Shown: positions 7,287 to 15,746 of the stretch, piece by piece
Position numbering within the stretch: the stretch's first letter is position 1
Layout: every line of letters begins with the position of its first letter
NCBI GenBank assembly: GCA_003245695.1
Contig: QKCK01000063.1
Location: 1-37,175, forward strand
Length of the DNA: 37,175 nucleotides
Source of the DNA: Bacteroidota bacterium
GTDB taxonomy: Bacteria > Bacteroidota > Bacteroidia > Bacteroidales > VadinHA17
Reading direction: 5' to 3'
Translations under genes and position numbers: made by a program
Notes under the pieces: model-generated
Databases searched by the model: none
Told to the model about the DNA's origin: nothing
Seen by the model: only the letters and a program-made list of their open reading frames with translations

Positions 7287-8373
7287 TTATCTCTTTAAAG
7301 AGGGCCCTGAAACATGCTGCTTCACTTTTTTTCTCTGACTGATCAGGGTTATAGAACGAATCCAGGAATCTGTTGTTTCCTGACCATACTGTCTGCATCA
7401 TTCCCTGGTAGTTTTCTTTTATGGTGGCATCAGATCTTTTTCTAAAGTGCCTGATCATTCGGGTCTGTTTCACTGCAACGGAGGGGTTTCTCCAGGGGCA
7501 GGTAATGACTCTCAATCCTTTTTCAGCAAACAGAGGGGCAGTCTTGTGGGCATGTTCATAATGCCAGTCACATATCACGATGTCCTTTTTTATCATCTCT
7601 ATTGCAGGCCAGGTGCCGTTGAAACTTCCTTCCCATCCGCCTGTACCTGAGGTGTGTCCGTCGATGAGGCGGTCACCCCATATCCACAGCTCACGATTTC
7701 TGAGAGCCAGATGATCACGGATTCTGTTCACTTCGTCTGCAAACAACTCTGCCCTGTTATGGCCAGCACACCGTGTACAACGACCGATATAAAACACCTC
7801 ATCCATACCGGCATGGAAGGCATCGCTCTCAAATACATCACATATCTCATCAACGATATCAAAAACGATCTGGTGTACATCAGGATGTAACGGACAATAG
7901 CTCTTGCAATAGAGACTATCCTTGTTTGGCCATTTATACTTCTCCGGCATTTCTACTTCCGGTGTCTCGTCAAACTCAGGGTAGGCAGAAAGCAGCTTGC
8001 CTGTTCTCTCTGCCCACGACTGATGACCAAGGAGATTTACCTGGGGGATGAGCCTGATGTTATTCTTGCGGCATACCTCTACCAGCTGTTTTACATCGCT
8101 CTCAGACAACCCTGAGGGGTCAGCAAGTTCCGGATGACTCTTATACCTGTAACCGTATTGCACCATGAGTACAATGACATTAACATCCCTGGGAGCCAGT
8201 TCCTCGTCAATGAACCTGACAAACCTCTCAATATGTTCAGGAGCCGGGGCAGAGATGCAGAATCCTCTTACCGGTAGTATACTATCATCATGCCTTAAAG
8301 AGCAAGATAATGCAAGTATTCCTGAAAGTACAATTATTACTGACAGACCTGAAAATACAATTATTCTTCTCAT
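7273..8373 (-). CDS. GH20-like (beta-N-acetylhexosaminidase superfamily) lipoprotein
   Basis: A 366-residue protein with a lipoprotein signal peptide (LALSC, lipidated Cys24). The mature part is a single TIM-barrel of GH20 type: the start strand PVRGFCISAP, the phrase IRLIPQVNLLGHQSW near 107-120, and the catalytic pair in FHAGMDEVF (His187, Asp191, Glu192), matching the HxGxDE signature. WIWGDRL and a late Trp-rich strand follow. Classical GH20 enzymes have an extra N-terminal domain and run above 500 residues, so this is a minimal barrel. It would remove terminal GlcNAc/GalNAc-like residues from glycans in the periplasm or on the surface. It is monocistronic, convergent with the GldL-like pair. 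Family assignment is good; substrate unknown. Confidence 0.8.
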   Translation of the reverse strand: MRRIIVFSGLSVIIVLSGILALSCSLRHDDSILPVRGFCISAPAPEHIERFVRFIDEELAPRDVNVIVLMVQYGYRYKSHPELADPSGLSESDVKQLVEVCRKNNIRLIPQVNLLGHQSWAERTGKLLSAYPEFDETPEVEMPEKYKWPNKDSLYCKSYCPLHPDVHQIVFDIVDEICDVFESDAFHAGMDEVFYIGRCTRCAGHNRAELFADEVNRIRDHLALRNRELWIWGDRLIDGHTSGTGGWEGSFNGTWPAIEMIKKDIVICDWHYEHAHKTAPLFAEKGLRVITCPWRNPSVAVKQTRMIRHFRKRSDATIKENYQGMMQTVWSGNNRFLDSFYNPDQSEKKSEAACFRALFKEINRVK

Positions 8374-8541
8374 GGCTTTTTTTTATTAAATGTCAGAAAA
8401 ATATTGATCTGAGCAAAAAACATTGATCGGTAGAAATCTGTTATTCTGATATCAGCAGAATAAAATATAGCGTGTATCTTAGCGTATATCTGTGGTAATA
8501 ATACCTGAGAGATATTTATGGTGGAGTAAAATAAAAAGGGG

Positions 8542-9288
8542 ATGAGATTCAAGGGGAAAGTTGTTATAATAACAGGATCTGGTCATGGTATAGGTGCCTC
8601 TATTGCCATGGCTTATGCCTCCGAAGGAGCGTCTGTTATTATTGCAGAGAAGGATCAGGAGCTAGGATCGGAGACGGAGAAGATCATAGTAACAGAGGGG
8701 TTCAAAGCAACACATATACTTACAGATGTAAGTAATCCGGATGACATTAAGGCTTTGGTAAGCAAGAGTGTATCTCTTTTTGGAAGGGTTGACATACTCG
8801 TAAACAATGCCGGCATTTCGCTCATGAAGTCACCCTATGAGCTCACTGTTGATGAGTGGGATACTGTTTTAAACACTAATCTCAGAGGCATGTTTTTATG
8901 TTCACGTGAGGTAGCAATGGTGATGAGAGATCACGGTGGAGGATCAATAGTCAACATTGCTTCAACGAGGGCATTCATGTCTGAGCCCGGGTCTGAAGCT
9001 TATGCAGCTTCAAAAGGGGGTGTCGTTGCTCTTACCCATGCTCTGGCAGCCTCACTTGCAGCAGATAACATAAGGGTGAACTGTATAAGTCCCGGATGGA
9101 TAGAGACAGGAGATTATGGCGTCTTAAGGGAGGCTGACCATAAGCAGCACTTCTCCGGGCGTGTAGGCAGACCCGGCGATATAGCACAGGCATGCCTTTT
9201 TCTTACATCTGAGGGTAATGAGTTTATCAATGGAGAGAATATAGTCATTGACGGAGGCATGACCCGTAAGATGATCTATGAGCCATAG
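8542..9288 (+). CDS. SDR family NAD(P)-dependent oxidoreductase
   Basis: A 248-residue classical short-chain dehydrogenase. TGSGHGIG at 11-18 is the Rossmann nucleotide loop. Asp62 (ILTDVS) and NNAG at 88-91 follow, and the tetrad is Asn113, Ser141, Tyr154 and Lys158 (YAASK). The C-terminal phrase FINGENIVIDGG is typical of the FabG/glucose-dehydrogenase type. Residue Glu36 at the end of the second strand (IIAEKD) suggests a preference for NAD. It would oxidise or reduce a sugar or polyol hydroxyl in the cytoplasm. It is followed after 108 bases by an MFS permease and faces the aldolase/kinase operon, so it may work on the same unknown substrate; that link is inference. Confidence 0.9.
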   Translation: MRFKGKVVIITGSGHGIGASIAMAYASEGASVIIAEKDQELGSETEKIIVTEGFKATHILTDVSNPDDIKALVSKSVSLFGRVDILVNNAGISLMKSPYELTVDEWDTVLNTNLRGMFLCSREVAMVMRDHGGGSIVNIASTRAFMSEPGSEAYAASKGGVVALTHALAASLAADNIRVNCISPGWIETGDYGVLREADHKQHFSGRVGRPGDIAQACLFLTSEGNEFINGENIVIDGGMTRKMIYEP

Positions 9289-9396
9289 TATATTGATATA
9301 TTCTTGTTTTGAGGGATCAAAAACAGTATTGAAACTGAATCAGTAATTATTTTTAGTATCTTCATTTTTAAAGTTATACATTGAATATCTTTAAAG

Positions 9397-10662
9397 ATGA
9401 AAGAGCTCCGTCATTACCCCCCGTATCGTTTTATTGTGCTTGCAGTCTTCATGCTTATAACAATTGCCATTGAGATACAGTGGCTGTCGCATGCTGCTGT
9501 TGCCAGGCCGGCGGAGGTCTTTTATGCAGGTCAGTTCAACCCTGCCTCTTTCCTGAATATTGATTTCATGGCAATGGTTTATATGCTGGCTTTCCTTGTG
9601 ATGAGTTTCCCGGCCTCATATGTGATTGACACCTATGGCATAAGACAGGGACTGGGTATAGGTGCTGCACTGCTTGGTGTCTTCAGTATCATCAAGATGC
9701 TCTATGCCTCAAGTTTTACAGGGGTCATCATAGCTCAGACAGGGTTGGCAATTGCGCAGCCTTTTATCTTAAATGCTGTTACAGCTCTTACTGTTAGATG
9801 GTTTCCTCTTAATGAAAGAGCTATGGCAGCCGGTCTGTCTGCCCTGGCACAGTATGTAGGCATTGTAATAGCCATGCTTGTAACACCTCTGCTGGTTGGC
9901 TCTGACCCCTCCTCACCTGATTATGGCTCCGGCTTTGAACACATGCTGCTTATCTATTCCATATTAAGTGTCGGGAGTGTTTTGCTGTTTTTCATTTTTA
10001 TGCGTGAGACACCTAAAGGAGTCCCCTTTGATGTGAGCGCGAGAACACCTTTCATGAAAGGGATGAGACTGATACTCTCTCATCGTGATATGAAGATAAC
10101 TATATTCCTTTTTCTCATAGGACTGGGTATCTTTAATGCTGTAAGCTCAATGACAGACTCAATAGCAGAGCGCCTTGGGGTGAGGGACTCCGACGGACTT
10201 ATCGGTGGTCTGATGCTTATCGGTGGTATAGCAGGAGCTATAATAATACCTCTCTTATCTGACTATTACCAAAAACGCAGGCTATTTCTTATTATATGCC
10301 TTGCCGGCATGGTACCAGGTGTTGCGGGGCTTACCTTTGCGCCTGTGATGGCACATCAGCCTGAGACAGTATATACTGTTGCCCTTGTGTCCTCTTTTAT
10401 ACTCGGTTTCTTTGTTATGAGTGCCGGGCCGATAGGGTTTCAGTATGCTGCTGAAGTCAGTTACCCTGCTCCCGAGTCAGCTTCGCAGGGGATATTGTTA
10501 TGGATAGGCCAGCTGACAGGGATGGTTTTTGTTGCAGGTATGAGTATAGATAACAATCATTACCTGGGGAAGATTATGATACTCTTTTCAGTGCTAAGTA
10601 TTGTTTCATTAATTGCAGTCTTTTCACTGCGTGAGAGTCCGCTTATGAAGACAAAGGGATAG
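9397..10662 (+). CDS. MFS permease, FLVCR/DIRC2-like
   Basis: A 421-residue major facilitator protein with about 12 transmembrane helices. The phrases VIDTYGIRQGLGIG (loop 2-3) and VRWFPLNERAMAAGLSALAQYVGI (helices 4-5) resemble the FLVCR-like branch. In animals these carry heme, choline or ethanolamine; the bacterial members' substrates are mostly unknown. It probably imports a small metabolite across the inner membrane. It follows the SDR gene in the same direction and converges, 17 bases away, on the Omp85-like gene of the catabolic operon, so a role in uptake for that pathway is plausible. No recognisable promoter was found in the 108-base gap before it. Confidence 0.85.
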   Translation: MKELRHYPPYRFIVLAVFMLITIAIEIQWLSHAAVARPAEVFYAGQFNPASFLNIDFMAMVYMLAFLVMSFPASYVIDTYGIRQGLGIGAALLGVFSIIKMLYASSFTGVIIAQTGLAIAQPFILNAVTALTVRWFPLNERAMAAGLSALAQYVGIVIAMLVTPLLVGSDPSSPDYGSGFEHMLLIYSILSVGSVLLFFIFMRETPKGVPFDVSARTPFMKGMRLILSHRDMKITIFLFLIGLGIFNAVSSMTDSIAERLGVRDSDGLIGGLMLIGGIAGAIIIPLLSDYYQKRRLFLIICLAGMVPGVAGLTFAPVMAHQPETVYTVALVSSFILGFFVMSAGPIGFQYAAEVSYPAPESASQGILLWIGQLTGMVFVAGMSIDNNHYLGKIMILFSVLSIVSLIAVFSLRESPLMKTKG

Positions 10663-10679
10663 GGCAGAGGTAATGCCTG

Positions 10680-12050
10680 TCAGAAGGTATAGCCAAAACC
10701 GACATAGAGAGCATTATTACCTGCTCCGGCATTAATGGAGTGTGCCCAGTCAAGTCCTATTACAGTGTTTTCATTCATAACCAGTTTGCCTCCCAGACCA
10801 TATGATGAGTACCATTTACTGTCTGTATTGCTGAAGTATTTCTGTTGTTCAACAGGTGTTAATGAAGAGAGGTCCATTTCTATCGGCTTGATGAGGTAAC
10901 CGGTATGAAAAAGAGGGACAGCTCCAAGATACCAGTTCTGTTTTATGAATCTGAATCTGACGAGTTTTGCTCTCAGCTCGAAATTGGCCATTACGAATTG
11001 TCGGGCCATAATACGGTTCTGATGTATCCCCCACAATGTACCTGTACCACCAAAGCCCTCAGTGCCGTCAGCCAGTACCTGCCTGGTATAGAAAGGCAAT
11101 GACCCGAAGCAGGCATCATAACGCAACCGATATGCAAATGAGAGCTTTTCAGATACCAGGGTGATATAATGCCGGTGAGTGATGGCTATCTGCAGGGCAT
11201 TGTCATTGTTACCAAGAAAAGAAGGGGTATAACGTAAGGTGAAGTCTGTCCATATACCCTTCATCGGGTTTGTGAGACGATCACGTGTGTCATATACCAA
11301 TGCTCCTCTTAGGGCATTAGCCCACCCACCATCTTTTTCATTACTGCCAATGATGCCCCATGCGATATACTGATCATATAATGTTGGCACATCAGGTGCT
11401 ATATCGGTATCATCAACACCCTTGTTCAGTTTTTCAAAGTCGACCCTTGATGTATTGTAATGTGCTATATCAGCCCCTGCCTGCCAGTTGATAAAGGTAC
11501 CGGGGATAGTGTCCTGGATGAAAACAGCAATACGTGCCACCCTCTGCTCATAGTTGTAGAATGGTGCTGTGATATAGCTTGCAGAGCTGCTCTCATGGTA
11601 ATCTGAGTCGTATATGGTCTGATAACCATTGTAGCCGTAGAAGGGATAGAGAGTTGATCTGGTATATGATACTTTTGCCGATAGCAGAAACCTGCCATAA
11701 TCGAGATACTCAAGGCCGAAGTTTGTCTTGCCCTTTGTCCCATGCGCCGCAGCTATGGTAAGCGAACGGTAGAAATTTGGATAGAGTCTGCCGTCGCCAT
11801 AATCAAAGATTGTTGAATAGATCCCCAGGTACAGACCTATGAACGGATCTATCTGGAACTCAGGCAGAGGGGCCAGGTTATACCCTGTCTTGGCTATATA
11901 TTTGTCAGACATGAAGAGTGAGGTGTCGGAAGCTTCCCTGCCTGCCCTGAGAGTGTCAGTCTGCCCTGCAACAGTGGCTGTCAGCATCAGCATCATAAGA
12001 GAGAGTATTGTTGTAATCTTCTCTTTTTGACGGCGGATTTCTATATGCAT
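10680..12050 (-). CDS. Omp85-superfamily outer-membrane beta-barrel without POTRA domains
   Basis: A 456-residue exported protein. A signal peptide covers about 1-29 (ending TVAGQ). A short linker is followed by a beta-barrel with alternating hydrophobic strands, the Omp85 hallmark VYDTRDRLTNPMKGIW and the terminal strand ending VGFGYTF with a C-terminal Phe, as needed for Bam-mediated insertion. No POTRA repeats fit in the space before the barrel, so this is like the short BamA/TamA-like proteins of Bacteroidota, not BamA itself. It is the last gene of the operon, 10 bases after the class II aldolase. It may be a pore or secretion barrel linked to substrate entry. Function is not known. Confidence 0.78.
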   Translation of the reverse strand: MHIEIRRQKEKITTILSLMMLMLTATVAGQTDTLRAGREASDTSLFMSDKYIAKTGYNLAPLPEFQIDPFIGLYLGIYSTIFDYGDGRLYPNFYRSLTIAAAHGTKGKTNFGLEYLDYGRFLLSAKVSYTRSTLYPFYGYNGYQTIYDSDYHESSSASYITAPFYNYEQRVARIAVFIQDTIPGTFINWQAGADIAHYNTSRVDFEKLNKGVDDTDIAPDVPTLYDQYIAWGIIGSNEKDGGWANALRGALVYDTRDRLTNPMKGIWTDFTLRYTPSFLGNNDNALQIAITHRHYITLVSEKLSFAYRLRYDACFGSLPFYTRQVLADGTEGFGGTGTLWGIHQNRIMARQFVMANFELRAKLVRFRFIKQNWYLGAVPLFHTGYLIKPIEMDLSSLTPVEQQKYFSNTDSKWYSSYGLGGKLVMNENTVIGLDWAHSINAGAGNNALYVGFGYTF

Positions 12051-12060
12051 AGTACATGTA

Positions 12061-12726
12061 TTAGTGTCTGTTCGATTTATCCCGGGCTGAATATTTTTTC
12101 AGATATACCTGATGCATCAGGTAAGCTTCAACGCCGTTGATGTTTTTAGCGCCACCAAGAAACTCTGCCTCAATGAAAGCTTTACAGGCTTTCTCGAGTA
12201 CCTGGGCAACGACAAACGCCTCTTCCATATCGCGGCCGATGCATACTGCACCATGATTAGCCATCAGTGCAGCCATCCTTCCCTTGAGAGCCTTCAGGGT
12301 CCCTTTTACTATCTTCCCTGTCGAAGGCAGGGCGTAAGGTGCAACACGTACAGAAGGCCCTATGATCTGAGCCATATCATCGAGGACAGGAGGCACCTCC
12401 CTTCTTGCTGCCGCACATGTTGAGGCATTCATCTGATGCGTGTGTATGACAGCATTTATCTCCCTGCGCGTTCGATATATCTCTGAATGAAGCCTGTGTT
12501 CAGATGAAGGTTTTATCTCTCCTGTATATTCAGAACTGTTTATATCAACCAGTACTATGTCCTCAGGAGACAAGCCATCATATTTTCTGCCACTGGGTGT
12601 TATCAGCATATGATCTTCATCTGCCCTTATACTTACATTACCCCATGTGCGAGCCACAAGACCTTCGTTAAGCAGCATGAGGCCTGCTTCAATAACCTGT
12701 TTTCTCTTTTCATCAAGTGATTCCAT
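12061..12726 (-). CDS. class II aldolase/adducin family sugar-phosphate aldolase
   Basis: A 221-residue enzyme of the L-fuculose-/L-ribulose-phosphate family. GNVSIR (29-34) and TPSGRKYDGL bind the phosphate; Glu76 (SSEHRLH) is the catalytic acid/base. His95 and His97 (IHTHQ) with His158 (NHGA) hold the zinc. Length is the family norm. It would cleave a phosphorylated ketose to DHAP and an aldehyde in the cytoplasm. It lies one base after the stop of the FGGY kinase gene, which would supply its phosphorylated substrate, and upstream of the barrel gene; an aldehyde dehydrogenase in the same operon could take the aldehyde. Some members are epimerases, which sequence alone cannot exclude. Confidence 0.88.
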   Translation of the reverse strand: MESLDEKRKQVIEAGLMLLNEGLVARTWGNVSIRADEDHMLITPSGRKYDGLSPEDIVLVDINSSEYTGEIKPSSEHRLHSEIYRTRREINAVIHTHQMNASTCAAARREVPPVLDDMAQIIGPSVRVAPYALPSTGKIVKGTLKALKGRMAALMANHGAVCIGRDMEEAFVVAQVLEKACKAFIEAEFLGGAKNINGVEAYLMHQVYLKKYSARDKSNRH

Positions 12727-12727
12727 A

Positions 12728-14260
12728 TTACGAGCTGAACCGTTTTGTATTAATATTCTTATATGTCTGTCGGAGGTTTACATACAGCTCTTTGTATGTT
12801 TTGTAGAGTGAACTGAATATCTCCTGCTTGTCGGCTTGTGGTTCAAACACCTTCCTGATATGTATCATTTTGTTTACCTCTGAGAAGCTGCTGAAGGTAC
12901 CGTTGCCAACGAAGGCGCAGACGGAGGCTCCTATTGCTCCGGCCATTGTCGGCTCTGTGATGGTCTCAATACGTTTGCCTGTGATATTGGCAATGCCCTG
13001 CATCCATTTTTCATTGACAGAGCCGCCACCGATGGCACGCAGGGTGTCAACAGTGAATCCGAAGTCTCTTTCGTAGTTCTCAAGTATCCAATGCAGGTTA
13101 TATCCTATACCTTCAAGCATGGCTTTGATCATGTGACCGCGTTTATGCTCCAGGCTGAGATTGAAGAGTGTACCGCGCGTTGTGGTGGTGCTTACCGGAC
13201 ATCGCTCTCCCAGAAGCCATGGTGTAAAGATCAGATGGTCAGAGCCATCAGGTATGCCTTCTGTCTCTGAGTCAATGAAGTTGTAGATGTTTTCAATCTT
13301 TGGATCTTCTTTCTCAAGCTTATAAAAGTTATCAATCATCCAGTCGAAGTTTGAGCCGGCTGACTCTGTTATTCCTACGAGGAGGTTTAGATCAGGGTCG
13401 GCACTCTGAAGGAAGAAAGCACCGTTTTTATGTTTCAGTATCTTTTGTGTTGCCAGTCCGGCCCAGGCTGATGTGCCAAGATAGATGTGTGCCCTTCCGT
13501 CGCTGTTGGCTCCTGAGCCCATGGCTGCACTCTGTGTGTCATCACAGCCGCCGAAAACGGGTATCTGCCCCGGCAGATTCATCGCAGCAGCGGCCTCAGA
13601 GGTAAGGGTGCCGATGACATCTGTTGAACGTACCAGTGGAGGCAGCTTACGCATATCTATACCTGCTGCCTTGAAGACAGTGCGTTCCCAGTCTTTTCGC
13701 TTAAGGTTAAAGCCATAGGAGCAGGCACCTGTCCATTCAAACACCTTTTTGCCTGTAGCCCTGAACTTAAGATATCCGTTGACATCAAGGAGAGTGTCGG
13801 TATTATTATATACTTCAGGACAGTGTTGTTTCAGCCAGCTTAATTTTGGTATTACATCCTTACCTGTTATCTCAACCCCTATCAGACTCCTGAACACCTT
13901 TTTCCCTCCAAGCATTCTCATCAGTCTCTGGGCTTGTTCTTCTGCTCTGCCATCAACCCAGGTGATATTTGGATAGAGGATATTACCACCGGCATCAAGA
14001 GGGATAATGCCCATTGACTGTGTAGAGAAGACAATGCCTGTGATGTGGGCAGTGTATCTGATATCCGTGGCAATGATCTGTCGTGTGTTTTCAATCACGC
14101 TGTTCCAGTAGTCTTCGGGGTTCTGTTCAACCCATCCGGGCTTGGGATACCTGAAAGGGTATGAGGTGGTATGGCTGGCCACCACTACACCACGGTCACT
14201 TACCAGGGCGCTCTTGACGGAGCTGGTGCCTACATCATGTGCCAGAACGTATCTATCCAT
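12728..14260 (-). CDS. FGGY-family carbohydrate kinase
   Basis: A 510-residue two-domain sugar kinase. The first phosphate loop is AHDVGTSSVK (7-16). The substrate-binding WVDGRAEEQA lies at 101-110. The catalytic base is Asp240 in FGGCDD, followed by LGTSAW (261-266), the second ATP-site phosphate loop. Length matches xylulokinase and fuculokinase. It would phosphorylate a ketose or related polyol with ATP in the cytoplasm. It begins 6 bases after the aminotransferase and ends one base before the class II aldolase. The order kinase-aldolase is that of fuculose/rhamnulose-type pathways, but no isomerase is present and the aminotransferase is unusual, so the sugar cannot be named. Confidence 0.9.
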   Translation of the reverse strand: MDRYVLAHDVGTSSVKSALVSDRGVVVASHTTSYPFRYPKPGWVEQNPEDYWNSVIENTRQIIATDIRYTAHITGIVFSTQSMGIIPLDAGGNILYPNITWVDGRAEEQAQRLMRMLGGKKVFRSLIGVEITGKDVIPKLSWLKQHCPEVYNNTDTLLDVNGYLKFRATGKKVFEWTGACSYGFNLKRKDWERTVFKAAGIDMRKLPPLVRSTDVIGTLTSEAAAAMNLPGQIPVFGGCDDTQSAAMGSGANSDGRAHIYLGTSAWAGLATQKILKHKNGAFFLQSADPDLNLLVGITESAGSNFDWMIDNFYKLEKEDPKIENIYNFIDSETEGIPDGSDHLIFTPWLLGERCPVSTTTTRGTLFNLSLEHKRGHMIKAMLEGIGYNLHWILENYERDFGFTVDTLRAIGGGSVNEKWMQGIANITGKRIETITEPTMAGAIGASVCAFVGNGTFSSFSEVNKMIHIRKVFEPQADKQEIFSSLYKTYKELYVNLRQTYKNINTKRFSS

Positions 14261-14266
14261 GGGTAG

Positions 14267-15736
14267 TCAGTTTACTCCTTCGATATTCTGAAAGACTCTT
14301 TCAAAACGTGCCAGTGCATCATCAATGACTTCGTCAGTGTCAGCGGCGCTTGTATACATACGGCTTCCTGCCAGGGTGACAATTCCTTCGGCCATGTATG
14401 CTGCCCCCATCTCTTCCATCATATGTTTTCTGACCTTGACCTCTTTCAGGGCGTGGGGCAGTGTCCAGGGACGTCTCATGTTTATCCTGACAAACATGGT
14501 GGCTGATGTCTCCAGGTGGCATATAGACCCCTGGTTGTATGCCACGAAGGGAAGGTTGTATTTAATGATCAGTTCCTGTAATCCTTTTGTTAGTCTGTCG
14601 CCGGCACGGCCTGCCCTGGCACAGGCATCACTCTTCTCAATCTCAAGCAGGGTATGAAAGCCTGCTGCAGAGCTCAGGGGGTTGGCTGACATGGTCCCCC
14701 CGACCATGGCACGTTTGCTGGCCCCCTGTAGCCCTGCTGCCAGGCATGACATATACTCTTTTTTACCTCCCAGGCCTCCTGCTGCCGGATAGCCTCCTGC
14801 CACTACCTTACCGAAGATTGTCAGGTCAGGCATGACATTGTAATATCCCTGTGCACCTGAAAGCCCTATCCTGAAAGCAGTGACCACCTCATCGAAGATA
14901 AGCAGCGCCCCGTAACGTGTGCATAACTCACGTACCCTGGCGTTGTAGTCAAAGTCAACAGGACGCGTACCACTCTCAGGCCCTACTGGCTCCAGAATCA
15001 CTGCCGCGGTGCCGCCCAGCAGCCTGTTACGCCTCAGCCTCCTCTCCAGCGCCTTTATGTCATTGGGATAGACCTCCTGCGTGTGTCTTGTGCATCCACG
15101 CGGTATGCCATGTGCATCAAACCTGCCAGTGCCCGGAACACGCATACCATAAACCATCTGGTCACTCCAGCCATGGTATGCTCCCCCGACCTTGATAATC
15201 TTCTTCCTGCCGGTGACGAGCCTGGCAACCCTGATAGATGCCATAACTGCTTCAGTGCCACTGCCCAGCATGCGAAATAACTCAACCGAAGGGATATGAT
15301 TACAGATGAACTCTGCTATCTTATACTCATACTCATGAAAGAGGCCTGTGGAAGGACCACATTCATTGATGACCTCTATGGCCTTCTCCCTTACAACCTG
15401 ATGATTACTGCCGAGGACCGTGGGACCACCAGCCTGAATGAAGTCAATATACCTGTTGCCATCAAGGTCATAAAGATATGCCCCCTCAGCTTTGGTAAAT
15501 ACAAGAGGGAAGGGGTAATTGAAAGCAAGGTTGTGCTGTACTCCTCCCGGAATAAAATTCATGGCTGTGGATATCATCTCTTTTGACTTTGTACACCTGC
15601 TCTCAAAATATTCAAGGTAATGCTTCATCTTCTCACTGGTGACAGGACGGACAGGCATTCCGACGAGACTGTCAAGCCTTTGGTATATTTCGTCAACATT
15701 GTGATACTCAGAGATGGAAAAACCGGTTTTAGTCAT
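14267..15736 (-). CDS. class III PLP aminotransferase, glutamate-1-semialdehyde aminomutase-like
   Basis: A 489-residue fold-type I PLP enzyme. GSGTEA (158-163) binds cofactor phosphate; LIFDEVVTAFR contains Asp282, which contacts the pyridine nitrogen; the Schiff-base lysine is Lys310 (IFGKVVAGG), as in HemL. It is about 60 residues longer than HemL, with an extra N-terminal segment and C-terminal tail. Lying second in an operon between an aldehyde dehydrogenase (10 bases upstream) and a sugar kinase (6 bases downstream), it is more likely a catabolic transaminase or mutase acting on an amino sugar, amino alcohol or amino acid than a heme enzyme. The true substrate is unknown. Confidence 0.87.
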   Translation of the reverse strand: MTKTGFSISEYHNVDEIYQRLDSLVGMPVRPVTSEKMKHYLEYFESRCTKSKEMISTAMNFIPGGVQHNLAFNYPFPLVFTKAEGAYLYDLDGNRYIDFIQAGGPTVLGSNHQVVREKAIEVINECGPSTGLFHEYEYKIAEFICNHIPSVELFRMLGSGTEAVMASIRVARLVTGRKKIIKVGGAYHGWSDQMVYGMRVPGTGRFDAHGIPRGCTRHTQEVYPNDIKALERRLRRNRLLGGTAAVILEPVGPESGTRPVDFDYNARVRELCTRYGALLIFDEVVTAFRIGLSGAQGYYNVMPDLTIFGKVVAGGYPAAGGLGGKKEYMSCLAAGLQGASKRAMVGGTMSANPLSSAAGFHTLLEIEKSDACARAGRAGDRLTKGLQELIIKYNLPFVAYNQGSICHLETSATMFVRINMRRPWTLPHALKEVKVRKHMMEEMGAAYMAEGIVTLAGSRMYTSAADTDEVIDDALARFERVFQNIEGVN

Positions 15737-15746
15737 AAAGCTTGTA

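Noticed and set aside
14267..15736. hemL (glutamate-1-semialdehyde aminomutase for heme)
   Set aside because: Longer than HemL and embedded in a sugar-type catabolic operon with no tetrapyrrole genes nearby.
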